From assembly GCF_026242195.1 (NCBI RefSeq), contig NZ_RKLV01000004.1, forward strand, positions 124,001-188,000: DNA of 64,000 nt. Direction: 5' to 3'. Origin of the DNA: Halorutilus salinus. Lineage in GTDB: Archaea > Halobacteriota > Halobacteria > Halobacteriales > Halorutilaceae. The notes below the pieces were generated by a model, which was not told the DNA's origin, did not search any database, and was given only the letters and a program-made list of their open reading frames with translations. Shown in pieces: positions 1-8,475 of the stretch (within the stretch, counting starts at the first letter, position 1; the number at the start of each line of letters is the position of its first letter). The position numbers and the translations under genes were made by a program.

Positions 1-45
1 CGTTAGAGTACTCAGAACGTGAACTTATGCTTTCTGGCAAAACGC

Positions 46-1785
46 CTATCTGTCCGACGAGTGTCTGACGCTGACGGCGACGCCGCGCGACGAGCGCCGC
101 ATCTCGTCGTCGTGCATACGCGCGCGTCCGACGCCCACGGCACTCGGTCCCTCGAAAAGAACGTCGTCGCCGACACGTATACCGTCGTCCGCGTCGACGA
201 CACCCGGCGCGAGGACGCTTCCCTCCGGCGAGAAGTCGTCTATCTCGACGTGCGAAGCGCCGAGTTCGCGCGCGCCCTCGACGGATACGGCAAGCGTACC
301 GTACCCCGGCGTGAGCGTGGCGAGATGTTCGTCGTCGGATTCGCGCACGAGACGGAGGCGCGGCAGACGCCCCTCGACGTACGCGTCGTTGAGGATGTCG
401 CCCGCTCCGCGACCGAACTGGTAGTCGGCGGTCGCGCGGACGTAGGCGCGTTTCTCGTCACTGCGCGTGACGCCCTCCTCGCCGTCGAGAGCCTCACGGA
501 GAGCGTCGAGCGACTCGTCGTCCGTAGGATGCGCGCCGTCGGGTACCGTTCGTTCGACATCCACACCCGTCTCGCCGACGGCTTGTTCGACGACATCGCC
601 GTACCCCTGTTCCTCGACGTGCGCCACGATACGGTCGTACGTGTTCTCGCGCAGGTAGTCGGCGAGAACGCCGCCGACGAACTCTACCTCGGTCGGCGTC
701 CACCGTCCCGTTACGGGCGTGTCGTAATGCGCCGCAGGGTAGACGTTTTCGAGTCCACGCGGGACGACGCCGAGGGGGGAGGTGACGACGACCTCGTGGG
801 CGCGTCGGCTTATCGCGTCACGGAAGTCGGAGTGGGAACGCGACTGAGAGTAAGGCTTCCCTGCGGAACACGGCAGGAGGACGGCGGTGTCGCCGCGGGG
901 CGCGCGGTAACGCTCGACGACGCGGCGCGCGAAACGGCGTATCTCAGCGCGGTCGAGAGACTCGGCGGAGTTTGTCGCCGTGTCGGTACGGCGCGCGACG
1001 GGTGCGCGTCTCTCCGTGTACTCGGTTCCGTCGAGGAGACGGACAGCCTCGACCTGCCACCGCGACGCGCGCATCTGCCCCTCGACGTAGTCGCGAAGGC
1101 GTCCGTTACGTATACGGTCACGTACGTTTGCGAGTTCGGCGCGTAGGGCGTTGACGTTATGGCGCGCTATCTCGTCGCGTCCGAGTTCGTCGGGAGACGC
1201 GCCGGCGCAGACGTTACACGCGCACGGGAGTTCGCCGAGTTCTTCGGTTCCGACCTCAAGCTCACGCGTCATGTACGTCCCGCCTTTTCCTGAGACGACG
1301 GCGTGATCCTCGTCGAAGACGTCGAATCCGAGGTAGGCGAGCGTCGCTACGTTACGCGGCGTCGCCGAGGCAGGTAGGAAAAGCGCCGAGTCGGGTTCGA
1401 GAGTCCCGCGCGCCCTCTTGACGGCGTCGACGATATCGCGCGAGCTACCGCCGCGGACACCCGTGAGGACGTAGACGTCGTGACCCGACGGTTCGGGCTT
1501 CTCGGCGCTCACAACGGCGGCGGTCGGGAAGTCGCGTTCGGACGGCGAGGGCTGTTTCTCATCGACGACCTCCGACGGCGTTCCGGGCGGAGCGGCGCGG
1601 TGCGGGAGGACGGTGACCTTCGACGCGTCGCCCTCCGTGGGCGCGTCGCGTTCGTCGCTCCACAGGCTCCCGTAGTCTTCGAGTACATCGCCGACGAGGG
1701 CGGGCGTCGTACGTGGCTCATCGAGACGGAGTTCGCCGAGACGTGCCGTACCGTCACGGTCGACGACCTCAAAGTAACGCGTCAT
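46..1785 (-). CDS. arcS: Archaeosine synthase alpha subunit (TgtA2/ArcS)
   Basis: The 579-residue protein converts preQ0 at position 15 of archaeal tRNA to archaeosine, acting after TgtA has inserted preQ0. It has a TGT-like N-terminal part with a zinc-type Cys motif (C188, C190, C193). The ArcS hallmark PCSAGKPYS lies at about residues 305-313. The C-terminal ~80 residues resemble a PUA RNA-binding domain. It overlaps the tgtA stop codon by ATGA (1782-1785), so the two are translationally coupled. Both genes act in sequence in one pathway, which supports the assignment. Length fits haloarchaeal ArcS. Confidence 0.93.
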   Translation of the reverse strand: MTRYFEVVDRDGTARLGELRLDEPRTTPALVGDVLEDYGSLWSDERDAPTEGDASKVTVLPHRAAPPGTPSEVVDEKQPSPSERDFPTAAVVSAEKPEPSGHDVYVLTGVRGGSSRDIVDAVKRARGTLEPDSALFLPASATPRNVATLAYLGFDVFDEDHAVVSGKGGTYMTRELEVGTEELGELPCACNVCAGASPDELGRDEIARHNVNALRAELANVRDRIRNGRLRDYVEGQMRASRWQVEAVRLLDGTEYTERRAPVARRTDTATNSAESLDRAEIRRFARRVVERYRAPRGDTAVLLPCSAGKPYSQSRSHSDFRDAISRRAHEVVVTSPLGVVPRGLENVYPAAHYDTPVTGRWTPTEVEFVGGVLADYLRENTYDRIVAHVEEQGYGDVVEQAVGETGVDVERTVPDGAHPTDDESLDALREALDGEEGVTRSDEKRAYVRATADYQFGRGAGDILNDAYVEGRLPRLRLVRESDDEHLATLTPGYGTLAVSVEGARELGASHVEIDDFSPEGSVLAPGVVDADDGIRVGDDVLFEGPSAVGVGRARMHDDEMRRSSRGVAVSVRHSSDR

Positions 1786-3206
1786 CCGTACACCTCCGTC
1801 CGTACGCCTTTGTCACGCAGAGAGTCGAGACGTGGATGCGTCCATCCGGGGTGTTCGAGCGTCACCGTCGCGTCGGGGTTGAGCGACACGAGACGTTCGA
1901 CGCCGCGTAAGGCGCTGTCGACGGCGTCGTCGTCGGGGTCTTCGGGCGTCTCGGCGTTGAGCGGGTACGTCTCTGCGAGTTCGAGAGGGAAGGGTCCGAA
2001 GGGCGGACGCAGGAGGAGCGGATCACGTCCGCGCGCCCTTCCCGCCGTAACGAGTGTATCGTCTCCGAGTTCGAGACGGTCGAGACGTTGGTGATGGCGG
2101 ACGACCTCAGGACGGCGCGGGTTGCCGAGGTAGAAGAACGACGACTTCGAAGCCGGGTCGTACCTTTCGACAGTCTCGGCGTGCGCTCCGAGTCGGCGTA
2201 GACCGTCGAGTAGGTCGGGATGGGCACGGCAACGCGTCTCGACGAGTTCGAGAAGGTTTCCGGCGCGAACCGCCTCGCGCACGCGGCGCATCTCGGCGAA
2301 CGACACGTTGAGGTTGTGCTGTGCGAGAGCCTCGAAGCCAAGCTTATCCCCACTCGCGCCGCGACAGACGGAACAGGCACACGGTAGTTCGTCGAGGTCG
2401 TCCACCTGAACCGTTCCTTCGGGCGTCATGTACCGCCCTTCCTCGGCGTACAGAGCGTAGGCGGCGGAGTCGAAAAGGTCGCATCCAACCGCGACTGCGA
2501 GCGCAAAGACCATGGGATGCCCCGCGCCGAAGAGATGGACGGGTGCGTCAGCGCCCAAGCCGCGTTTTGCGGCGACGACGGTATCCACGAGGTCACCGAA
2601 ACGGTAGTCGGACATGAGAGGGACGACGGCACCCACGGGGTAGACGTCCGCTCCGGCAGTGTAAGCCTCACGCGCCGACCGTTCGCGCAGGTCGTCGTAG
2701 GTGCTTCCCTGTACCGGAGCGTTCAGGGCGGGCGCGTCGCCGTAGCCCTCGTAGAGTTCCACAGCCTCACGCACGCGTTCGGCGGTCGTTTCGACATCCC
2801 CCTCAGCCGTTTCGCGCGCCGCATCGGGCGGCGTCGGCACGTCGAGCGGTGTCGCTATATCCGTACCGATACGGCGCTGGAACCCCAGTATCTCGCGGTT
2901 CGAGACATCGACCTCGTCGTCACCGTAGACGCTCATCTGGTACGAACCCGAGTCCGTGACAACGACGCCGTCGAACCCCTCACCGACGACCGAACGGACA
3001 CCGTCCTTGACAGCCTCGTCGTGCGAATCTCCGGTGTAGATGATGTACGAGTTGGTGATAACGATATCCGCCTCCGACAGGTCGGGCTTGTGCAGATGAG
3101 GGTTAACGACGGGCATGAGCGCGGGGGTCGTTACCGTCCTCCCGCCCAGCTCCAAGCTTCCGACGCGCCCCATCGCATCCTTCGCATCTATCTCGAATCT
3201 ACTCAT
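1782..3206 (-). CDS. tgtA: tRNA-guanine(15) transglycosylase (archaeosine TGT)
   Basis: This enzyme exchanges guanine-15 of tRNA for preQ0, the first step of archaeosine formation. The start at 3206 (MSRFEIDAKD) is preferred over an upstream in-frame ATG because the extra residues there do not look like TGT and the family begins close to this motif. Visible features are the TDSGSYQ active-site segment (about residues 84-90) and the zinc-site pattern CACSVC. The protein is 474 residues and lacks a C-terminal PUA domain, as expected for the haloarchaeal split into TgtA and ArcS. It is the first gene of the tgtA-arcS operon. Confidence 0.95.
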   Translation of the reverse strand: MSRFEIDAKDAMGRVGSLELGGRTVTTPALMPVVNPHLHKPDLSEADIVITNSYIIYTGDSHDEAVKDGVRSVVGEGFDGVVVTDSGSYQMSVYGDDEVDVSNREILGFQRRIGTDIATPLDVPTPPDAARETAEGDVETTAERVREAVELYEGYGDAPALNAPVQGSTYDDLRERSAREAYTAGADVYPVGAVVPLMSDYRFGDLVDTVVAAKRGLGADAPVHLFGAGHPMVFALAVAVGCDLFDSAAYALYAEEGRYMTPEGTVQVDDLDELPCACSVCRGASGDKLGFEALAQHNLNVSFAEMRRVREAVRAGNLLELVETRCRAHPDLLDGLRRLGAHAETVERYDPASKSSFFYLGNPRRPEVVRHHQRLDRLELGDDTLVTAGRARGRDPLLLRPPFGPFPLELAETYPLNAETPEDPDDDAVDSALRGVERLVSLNPDATVTLEHPGWTHPRLDSLRDKGVRTEVYG

Positions 3207-3285
3207 TACATCGGGTTCGTCGCACCGCCGTTTGTAGCTTGTGAAACGCAAGCTTTTCGACGGGGACGCTCATACGAACCCACGA

Positions 3286-3369
3286 GCCGAGGTAGCCTAG
3301 CCTGGCCAAGGCGCGCGCCTGGAAAGCGTGTGGCGTCAAGCCTCGAGGGTTCAAATCCCTCCCTCGGCG
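3286..3369 (+). tRNA. tRNA-Ser (GGA anticodon)
   Basis: A class II tRNA folds here: acceptor GCCGAGG/CCTCGGC, a 5-bp anticodon stem around the loop CTGGAAA (anticodon GGA), a long variable arm (GGC-GTCAA-GCC), and T arm GAGGG-TTCAAAT-CCCTC. The discriminator is G and no CCA is encoded. The IS5 element begins about 45 bp downstream. Confidence 0.95.
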
Positions 3370-3535
3370 TCTTACGCAACAGTTTAACCCTCAAATAAAC
3401 TAAGCATCTTCTGCTCTGTAGGATCACTAGACGTAGCGGGAATGGAGCGATTTTAGTGAGAGTGAAGCGACGGGTTGGTTATGGAAAGCAACATACGCCG
3501 CTTCACAGAGAGGTGCGTACGGCTAGCTAAAAGTA

Positions 3536-4402
3536 TTGTCTCGAAGCGGAGCTTCGAGGCTCGTGAACTTCGTTCACGATGTCGATGATGCGAGCGAACC
3601 CGCCGTATTCAGAAATCAAAGATTTCTGGATGTACGCAAATCTCCGATTTGCGACAACCCCCGTGGGGGAGGCGGGTTCGCGGAGTGGGCGATGGTGTCG
3701 CTTCACTGTCTACGTCTGCACATGGAGAAGTCTTACCGAACGAGCATAGACTACCTGAAGGAGATGCCACGAATAACAGGGGAGATCGGTCTCGATACGA
3801 CCGATCTCCCACACTACACGACCTTCTGTGACTGGTTCGGCGAAATCAAGATGAGGGTGATACGTCTACTCCTCCGGCTGTCTTCGCCCGAGAAAAACGA
3901 AAGAAGAGTGGCTATTGACAGCACCGGCTTCGACCGAGACAGAGCTAGCAAACACTACTGTCAGCGTGCCAACTACACCGTAAGGTCGCTCAAAGTCACC
4001 GTACTCGTTGACGTTGACACCCTATCCGTTGTTGATCTGCACTGTACAACCTCGAAGAAGCACGATACTCAGATAGGTGAACAGGTCGTGAAGAGAAACC
4101 TCGAAAAGATGACCTCCGTAGCCGCCGACAAGGGCTACGACTGGAAGAAGCTACGGGACGAACTCCGCTCACGCGGAGTCCGTCCCTTGCTCAAACACCG
4201 TGAGTTCACGCACCTCGACAAGGCTCACAACAGCCGGATGAACGATGACGACTACAACCAACGCTGGATGTCCGAAACAGCCTTCTCTTCAATAAAACGC
4301 ACTCTTGGTAACGCTGTTCGGGCGAGGCTATGGCACCGTGAGTTTAGAGAGATGATTCTCAAAGCCGCTGTCTACAACATCAAAAAATCCGCGGAATCAT
4401 GA
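3536..4402 (+). CDS. IS5-family DDE transposase with disrupted N-terminus
   Basis: The body matches haloarchaeal IS5 transposases from GGGGFAEWAMVSLHCLR onward, with candidate DDE residues in AIDSTGFDRD, AADKGYDW and SETAFSSIKRTLG. The usual N-terminus (MESNIRRFTERCVRLAKSIVSK-like) is encoded from ATG 3481 in a different frame and runs into a stop. Between it and GGGGFAEW lie four hairpins (3541-3653). The open frame given starts at TTG 3536 and reads through the hairpins, so residues 1 to about 40 are not family-like. The gene is probably inactive unless this alternative start works. Confidence 0.8.
   Translation: MSRSGASRLVNFVHDVDDASEPAVFRNQRFLDVRKSPICDNPRGGGGFAEWAMVSLHCLRLHMEKSYRTSIDYLKEMPRITGEIGLDTTDLPHYTTFCDWFGEIKMRVIRLLLRLSSPEKNERRVAIDSTGFDRDRASKHYCQRANYTVRSLKVTVLVDVDTLSVVDLHCTTSKKHDTQIGEQVVKRNLEKMTSVAADKGYDWKKLRDELRSRGVRPLLKHREFTHLDKAHNSRMNDDDYNQRWMSETAFSSIKRTLGNAVRARLWHREFREMILKAAVYNIKKSAES
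3541..3653. repeat. Cluster of four 3-nt-loop palindromes inside transposase 5' end
   Basis: Four hairpins occur in 113 bp. TCGAAGC-GGA-GCTTCGA is at 3541-3557. An 8-bp stem around TTC is at 3561-3579. CAGAAATC-AAA-GATTTCTG is at 3610-3628. CGCAAATC-TCC-GATTTGCG is at 3635-3653. All have 7-8 bp arms and exactly 3-nt loops. The cluster interrupts the conserved transposase N-terminus and shifts its frame. The same hairpin style recurs after tRNA-Pro (about 29.6 kb) and in the TnpB right end (about 43.5 kb). Confidence 0.85.
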
Positions 4403-4436
4403 TTTCCAACGCCCTATAGCGATCCTACAGGGCACT

Positions 4437-4578
4437 TCGATAAAACGCACTCTCGGTAACGCTGTTCGGGCGAGGCTGTGGCATCGTGAATTCAGAGAAA
4501 CAATCCTCAGATCAGCTGTTTATAACATCAAAAGATCCGTGGAATCATGAATTCAAATGCCTTGTGGCGATCCTATAG
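4437..4578. mobile_element. 3' remnant of a second, related IS5 element
   Basis: This stretch is a diverged duplicate of the last ~145 bp of the neighbouring IS, including the transposase C-terminus and a right terminal repeat GATCCTATAG at 4569-4578. Its 5' part is missing. The region 4579-4678 up to the next gene holds nothing I recognise. Confidence 0.85.
4440..4550 (+). pseudogene. Transposase C-terminal fragment
   Basis: Translation gives 36 residues beginning IKRTLGNAVRARLWHREFRE and ending at TGA. They are nearly identical to the C-terminus of the transposase at 3536-4402, with a few conservative changes. It is a decayed relic with no start codon of its own. Confidence 0.88.
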
Positions 4579-4678
4579 GGCAGCGTGTTGTAATAGAGCC
4601 TAACTGGGCGAACCGGGGTCAGCAACTCACTTCAGATGTCCGCCGGGTCCAAGGCTGTTCCTACGCCGTCCGTATGAA

Positions 4679-5164
4679 CTACCGTTTGAACGACTTAACG
4701 AAGGATGTACCGCCTAATAGACCCATGAACAATCCCATGACGGCTACCGTAAGCGGCGTCTTCGTCGTCTCGTTCTTGAGGAACGCCTCCTCCGGCGACT
4801 CGGGGTTGACGTACGCCTCAGTCGTCGCTTCCGTCCCGTACCCCTCCAAGACGGACTCGGCTTCCTCGCGCGTCCCGTAGTCGGGTGTTACGGTCGCCGG
4901 AAACAGGTTCTCCGAAACGTACCTCTCGCCCTCGTACGTGTACCTGAAACGGACGTCAGGGTCGTACTCCGTCCCTCCGCGTCTCTTGGAGACCTCCGTT
5001 ACCTCCGTCTCTGTTACTGTCGCTTCGACCGTAACCGCGTTCTCGACCGCCGTCGACTGACCGACGTAGTCGTACGCGCCGACGCCCGCGATCCCCAAAC
5101 CTACCACGAGAACAGCCAAGGCGACCAACGAACTAACCTTGTCCCCGACCGATACACGCGCCAT
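4679..5164 (-). CDS. DUF3592-type membrane protein
   Basis: The 161-residue protein has an N-terminal membrane segment (about residues 10-32), an extracytoplasmic beta-rich region with RRGGTEYDPDVRFRYTYEG and EAYVNPESPEEAFLK, and a second membrane segment near the C-terminus. This two-TM layout is typical of DUF3592 proteins, whose role is unknown. Start 5164 (MARVSVGDKV) has a GAGGT purine-rich site just upstream; a GTG at 5203 would add 13 residues. The 5165-5418 interval shows no gene. Confidence 0.75.
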   Translation of the reverse strand: MARVSVGDKVSSLVALAVLVVGLGIAGVGAYDYVGQSTAVENAVTVEATVTETEVTEVSKRRGGTEYDPDVRFRYTYEGERYVSENLFPATVTPDYGTREEAESVLEGYGTEATTEAYVNPESPEEAFLKNETTKTPLTVAVMGLFMGLLGGTSFVKSFKR

Positions 5165-5418
5165 CTCTACCTCGGAATCCCGTCCCTCTCGCGTCTTCTC
5201 CACTCCGCAAGCCTGTTCAGAGGTTCGTCGGAAGCTTCGCCGAGCGAAACGCGTGTGTTGTCCGAACTACAGCTCAACGAGCCGTCGTTCGGTACCTGTT
5301 CGGTATCCGTCCTTCTCCTGTGCGTCTCTTTCTCCATGTGGTCAAGAATACGTCCTCGGAGTATATACGTGACGTAAGCTCAAACGCCCGTTTGGGTTAA
5401 CGAAACGTCCGCCCGTTT

Positions 5419-6663
5419 TCAGGGCCAGAGTCCGCGTTCCTCGTACGCCTTTCCGAGGCGTCTGAGGGCGACGGCGTAGCACGCGTCGCGCCACGATGCT
5501 CCGTCGAGCCTTCCGTACTCCTCGACTGCGTCCTGCCACGACGCGTTCATCTCTTCTTCGAGTTCACGTATCACCTTTTCGAGGGGCCATTTTCTGCGGT
5601 TGCGTCCGCGGAGCCATTCGAAGTAGGAGGCTGTCACGCCGCCCGCGTTTGCGAGTATGTCGGGTATGACAGGGACGCCGCGTTCGTTCAGTATACCGTC
5701 GCCCTCGGAGGTCGTGGGCCCGTTCGCACCCTCGACGACGATATCCGCCTGAACACGGTCGGCGTTATCCGCGGTTATGACACCGCCTACCGCCGCGGGG
5801 ATCAGAACGTCGACATCGAGCGTCAGTAGCTCGCCGTTCGTGACAACCGGTGCATCGTACCTGGTGACAGCGCCCGGATTCTCGTTGTACGAAGGTATCT
5901 CGTGCGTCGGCAGACCGTCGGGGTCGTACACGCCGCCCTCTGCGTCGGAGACGGCGACGACGTTAGCGCCCGCGTCGTCGAGATGGCGCGCCGCGTTCGC
6001 GCCCACGCTACCGTACCCCTGCACCGCCACCGTAACGTCCTCAACGTCGTTTCCGTAGTATTCGAGCGCGCGTTGCGTGACCACGGAGACACCGACACCG
6101 GGTGCCTCCTCCCTACCGTGTATACCTCCGACATCCGGCGACTTTCCCGTCACGATACCCCGGACGGTTTCGTCCTCGTAGACGCTGTAGGTGTCCATTA
6201 TCCAAGACATCGTCCGCGCGTTCGTCCCCATGTCGGGCGCGGGTATGTCGAAGTTGGTGCCTATGTAACGCCTGAGGCTCTTCGTCAGTCTACGTGTGAG
6301 ACGTTCGTGTTCTTCGTCCGATAGCTCGCGCGGGTCGATCTTCACGCCGCCTTTTGCGCCGCCGAAAGGCACGTCTGCGACTGCGCATTTGAACGTCATC
6401 CACATACCGAGACCCGTCGCCTCGTCACGTGTCACATGAGGCGAGTAACGTAGACCTCCCTTGTACGGACCTCGCACGTCGTCGTGCTGGACACGGTACG
6501 CCTCAACCATCTCAACGGTTCCGTCGTCGCGCTCGAAAGGCATCGTCATCCTGTGCGTCCTCTGGGGATGCTTCAGACGCCGGACGACGGTTTCGTCTAC
6601 GTCGACGTAGCCCGCGGCGTTCTCTAACTGCCGCGTTGCGCGTTCTGTCGCGGTTTCGGTCAT
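5419..6663 (-). CDS. gdhA: Glu/Leu/Phe/Val dehydrogenase, probably glutamate dehydrogenase
   Basis: The enzyme interconverts glutamate with 2-oxoglutarate and ammonium using NAD(P). The 414 residues match the length of hexameric GDHs. Substrate-site motifs GPYKGGLRY and [10 protein letters not shown] (catalytic-lysine region) lie in the first third. A Rossmann motif ([15 protein letters not shown]) begins the nucleotide-binding half. Specificity for Glu over Leu or Phe is inferred from haloarchaeal homologues. It is transcribed alone, next to the PNPOx-like gene on the same strand. Confidence 0.93.
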   Translation of the reverse strand: MTETATERATRQLENAAGYVDVDETVVRRLKHPQRTHRMTMPFERDDGTVEMVEAYRVQHDDVRGPYKGGLRYSPHVTRDEATGLGMWMTFKCAVADVPFGGAKGGVKIDPRELSDEEHERLTRRLTKSLRRYIGTNFDIPAPDMGTNARTMSWIMDTYSVYEDETVRGIVTGKSPDVGGIHGREEAPGVGVSVVTQRALEYYGNDVEDVTVAVQGYGSVGANAARHLDDAGANVVAVSDAEGGVYDPDGLPTHEIPSYNENPGAVTRYDAPVVTNGELLTLDVDVLIPAAVGGVITADNADRVQADIVVEGANGPTTSEGDGILNERGVPVIPDILANAGGVTASYFEWLRGRNRRKWPLEKVIRELEEEMNASWQDAVEEYGRLDGASWRDACYAVALRRLGKAYEERGLWP

Positions 6664-6688
6664 GACCGAAGTTACGGACGCCGGCGTA

Positions 6689-7210
6689 TCAATCCTGTGA
6701 AGGCGCGAACCCGACGCCTTCGTCCACGATACCCTCGGGTGCGTCGTGTTCGAACTTTCTGCCTTCGACGGTTTCCACGTCGAAACGGTAGACGACGAAC
6801 TCCGTGTTCTCGACGAAAGAGCCGGACTCGTGTAGCACCGTAAACTCGGCGTTGTTGGAGAACGCCTCGTAACACGCTGTCTCGTCGTCCACCTCTACCA
6901 GACCGCCTCTGACGACGACGCTGTCCGCCTCGCCGTCCTCCTCCATACCGTGGACGACGAGTGTCGCGGTTTCGGTGTCGTTGACCCACCGTCTCTTACG
7001 GCTATCCGACGCGTAACCGAGCATTATACAGAAGAGACCTTCGTCGGCTTCGTAGCCGTACGAAACGGGGATCGAGTACGCCTCGTCCCCGCGAGCCAGT
7101 GAAAGAACAGCCGTTCCGTGGTCGTTCAGGAAGGCGTCGCGCTCCTCCTTCGACATACGCATAACGTCGAGGAGGGCGTCACTCCCACTGTCACCCGCCG
7201 TATCATCCAT
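6689..7210 (-). CDS. Pyridoxamine 5'-phosphate oxidase-like (flavin-binding split barrel) protein
   Basis: The sequence reads as a PNPOx-like split barrel: an N-terminal [21 protein letters not shown] segment, then [26 protein letters not shown], and alternating strands to the end. Such haloarchaeal proteins are presumed FMN/F420-binding proteins of unknown substrate. Start 7210 (MDDTAGDSG) is used; an upstream in-frame start would add 16 residues without family support. Length is 173 residues. Confidence 0.8.
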   Translation of the reverse strand: MDDTAGDSGSDALLDVMRMSKEERDAFLNDHGTAVLSLARGDEAYSIPVSYGYEADEGLFCIMLGYASDSRKRRWVNDTETATLVVHGMEEDGEADSVVVRGGLVEVDDETACYEAFSNNAEFTVLHESGSFVENTEFVVYRFDVETVEGRKFEHDAPEGIVDEGVGFAPSQD

Positions 7211-7296
7211 CGGGTTAGTTACCGTACCCGGAGGAATATACCTTCCGACGCGGTGCATGGCGTCAGAGTATTAAGACGCGCGCGACAAACCCGACC

Positions 7297-7725
7297 ATGG
7301 AACACGTCTTACTCCCTCTCGACGCCTCGGAACAGGCGCGTAAAGCCTTCGAATGGGCGGTCAGCCATCTCGACGCCGACGAAGCCCGTCTTACGCTCCT
7401 ACACGTGACGCGTCCCGGCGACCCCGGACATCTACCCGGTGCATCCGTAGCCCTCTCACCCGGAGACGACGGCTACGCCGAGGCTGTCGCCGACGAGTAC
7501 CTCGGTGGCTTCGCGGACGAGGCGGAGGAACGCGGCTTCGGAGCCGAGAAGGCGCACGCAGTCGGCGAACCCGCGCGCGAGATAGTCACGTACGCCGATG
7601 AGAACCCGATCGACCGCGTCGTTATGGGAAGCCACGGACGTACCGGCGCTTCGCGCGTACTCCTCGGAAGCGTCGCCGAGAACGTGACACGGCGGTCGCC
7701 CACGCCCGTCACCGTCGTGCGTTGA
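7297..7725 (+). CDS. Universal stress protein (UspA family)
   Basis: The 142-residue protein has the single-domain UspA fold. It starts MEHVLLPLDASEQARKAFEW and ends with the ATP-binding signature GSHGRTGASRVLLGSVAENV (G-x2-G-x9-G-S). The cellular role cannot be told from sequence. It is divergent from the PNPOx-like gene and separate from the zinc-ribbon gene downstream. Confidence 0.93.
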   Translation: MEHVLLPLDASEQARKAFEWAVSHLDADEARLTLLHVTRPGDPGHLPGASVALSPGDDGYAEAVADEYLGGFADEAEERGFGAEKAHAVGEPAREIVTYADENPIDRVVMGSHGRTGASRVLLGSVAENVTRRSPTPVTVVR

Positions 7726-7767
7726 GGTTTCCAAAGACGTATATCCTCGCACCGCTTACCGCCACCG

Positions 7768-8037
7768 ATGACCGACCCCGAGAACCCCACCTGCGCGTCG
7801 TGCGGCAGGTCGGTTCCGGAGGACTCGCTCGAATGCCCCGAATGCGGCAACTACCCCGCGTTCGAGATACGTAAGCTCGGCGCGGCGGTCGTCTTCGCGG
7901 GTTCACTCCTCACACAGCTATACCTCTACTTCGGTCTCGTAATCATAATCATCGGTCTTCTCGTCGTCTCGACAAGCGTCTTCGCACCCGTCAAGCCGAC
8001 AGACTACGAATACGAGTTCGAGTTCATCGGCGGTTAG
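7768..8037 (+). CDS. Zinc-ribbon membrane protein
   Basis: The protein is 89 residues. It has an N-terminal zinc ribbon (CASC...CPEC, residues 9-30) followed by one long or two short hydrophobic segments (about residues 38-75) and an acidic tail. This ribbon-plus-membrane layout is common among small haloarchaeal proteins of unknown function. The start is supported by a TATA-like run (gacgtatatcc) about 30 nt upstream. Confidence 0.8.
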   Translation: MTDPENPTCASCGRSVPEDSLECPECGNYPAFEIRKLGAAVVFAGSLLTQLYLYFGLVIIIIGLLVVSTSVFAPVKPTDYEYEFEFIGG

Positions 8038-8086
8038 GGCTTCACCCGTCGGATTTATTACGGTCGGTAACTATGAACCTCAACAG

Positions 8087-8173
8087 ATGCCGCAGACAAG
8101 CCACGACGGAGCCGTAAGGACGCCGAAAGAATCCGTCCGTGCGTGTTCTGAGCCAACGGGGGCGTCGGCTTGA
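8087..8173 (+). CDS. Possible leaderless small ORF upstream of a small membrane protein
   Basis: An ATG at 8087 lies 30 nt after the centre of a TATA-like element (TTTATTA, 8054-8060), the spacing of a leaderless haloarchaeal gene. It encodes 28 residues beginning MPQTSHDGAV. Its TGA overlaps the TTG of the next small ORF (TTGA, 8170-8173), suggesting coupling. No family is recognised and the coding evidence is weak. Confidence 0.35.
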   Translation: MPQTSHDGAVRTPKESVRACSEPTGASA

Positions 8174-8280
8174 GCTTCGAGGCGTTCCCCGGCGGTGCCA
8201 TGGGGTTCGTAGCCGTCCTGATCTTCGGACTCGCCGTCGCCGTCGTCGTCGCGCGTAGGTTCCTCGGAGACACCGAGTAA
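8170..8280 (+). CDS. Small single-span membrane protein
   Basis: The TTG-started ORF encodes 36 residues, MSFEAFPGGAMGFVAVLIFG followed by more hydrophobic residues, then RRFLGDTE and a stop. It has one clear transmembrane helix followed by basic residues, a pattern usual for haloarchaeal micro-membrane proteins. It overlaps the preceding small ORF by TTGA. Function unknown. Confidence 0.5.
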   Translation: MSFEAFPGGAMGFVAVLIFGLAVAVVVARRFLGDTE

Positions 8281-8297
8281 CCCGCGCCGTCCGTTAC

Positions 8298-8475
8298 CGA
8301 TCCGTCATCGCCTTTCGTAAGAACACTTCCTGAGAAACCTTCCTTAGACACCCTAAGGGTCCTTCGTTATCACTCCCCAACGATCCGTCTCTACCGCCCT
8401 CAACGATCCATCATTATCATTCCGACGATCCGCTCTTATCACGTTTGATAACTCTCGATCCATCTTCACCTGTCT
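8298..8475. repeat. Degenerate CGATCC repeats with a terminator-like hairpin
   Basis: This 195-bp gap after the small ORF contains CGATCC at 8298, 8381, 8404, 8426 and 8456. Most copies are followed by a pyrimidine-rich TTATC- or TTCACC-like tail. A short hairpin CCTTAG-ACACC-CTAAGG lies at 8342-8358. It sits between two converging genes, so it may hold 3' ends. No gene is seen. Confidence 0.5.

Larger units (their letters stand above)
3416..4430. mobile_element. IS5-family (ISH1-like group) insertion sequence
   Basis: A 10-bp perfect terminal inverted repeat (CTGTAGGATC at 3416-3425, GATCCTACAG at 4421-4430) continues imperfectly to about 15 of 18 positions and brackets one transposase gene. 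The element sits just after tRNA-Ser and immediately before the 3' remnant of a related copy. No clear target duplication is visible, as expected if it landed beside or recombined with the older copy. Confidence 0.85.

Noticed and set aside
19-1146. Long plus-strand open frame opposite arcS
   Set aside because: It mirrors arcS codons; such antisense frames are common in GC-rich DNA and the translation has no recognisable domain.
3286-4578. IS5 next to tRNA-Ser as a possible tRNA-integrated genomic island
   Set aside because: There is no integrase and no repeat of the tRNA-Ser end; a simple IS insertion explains the sequence.
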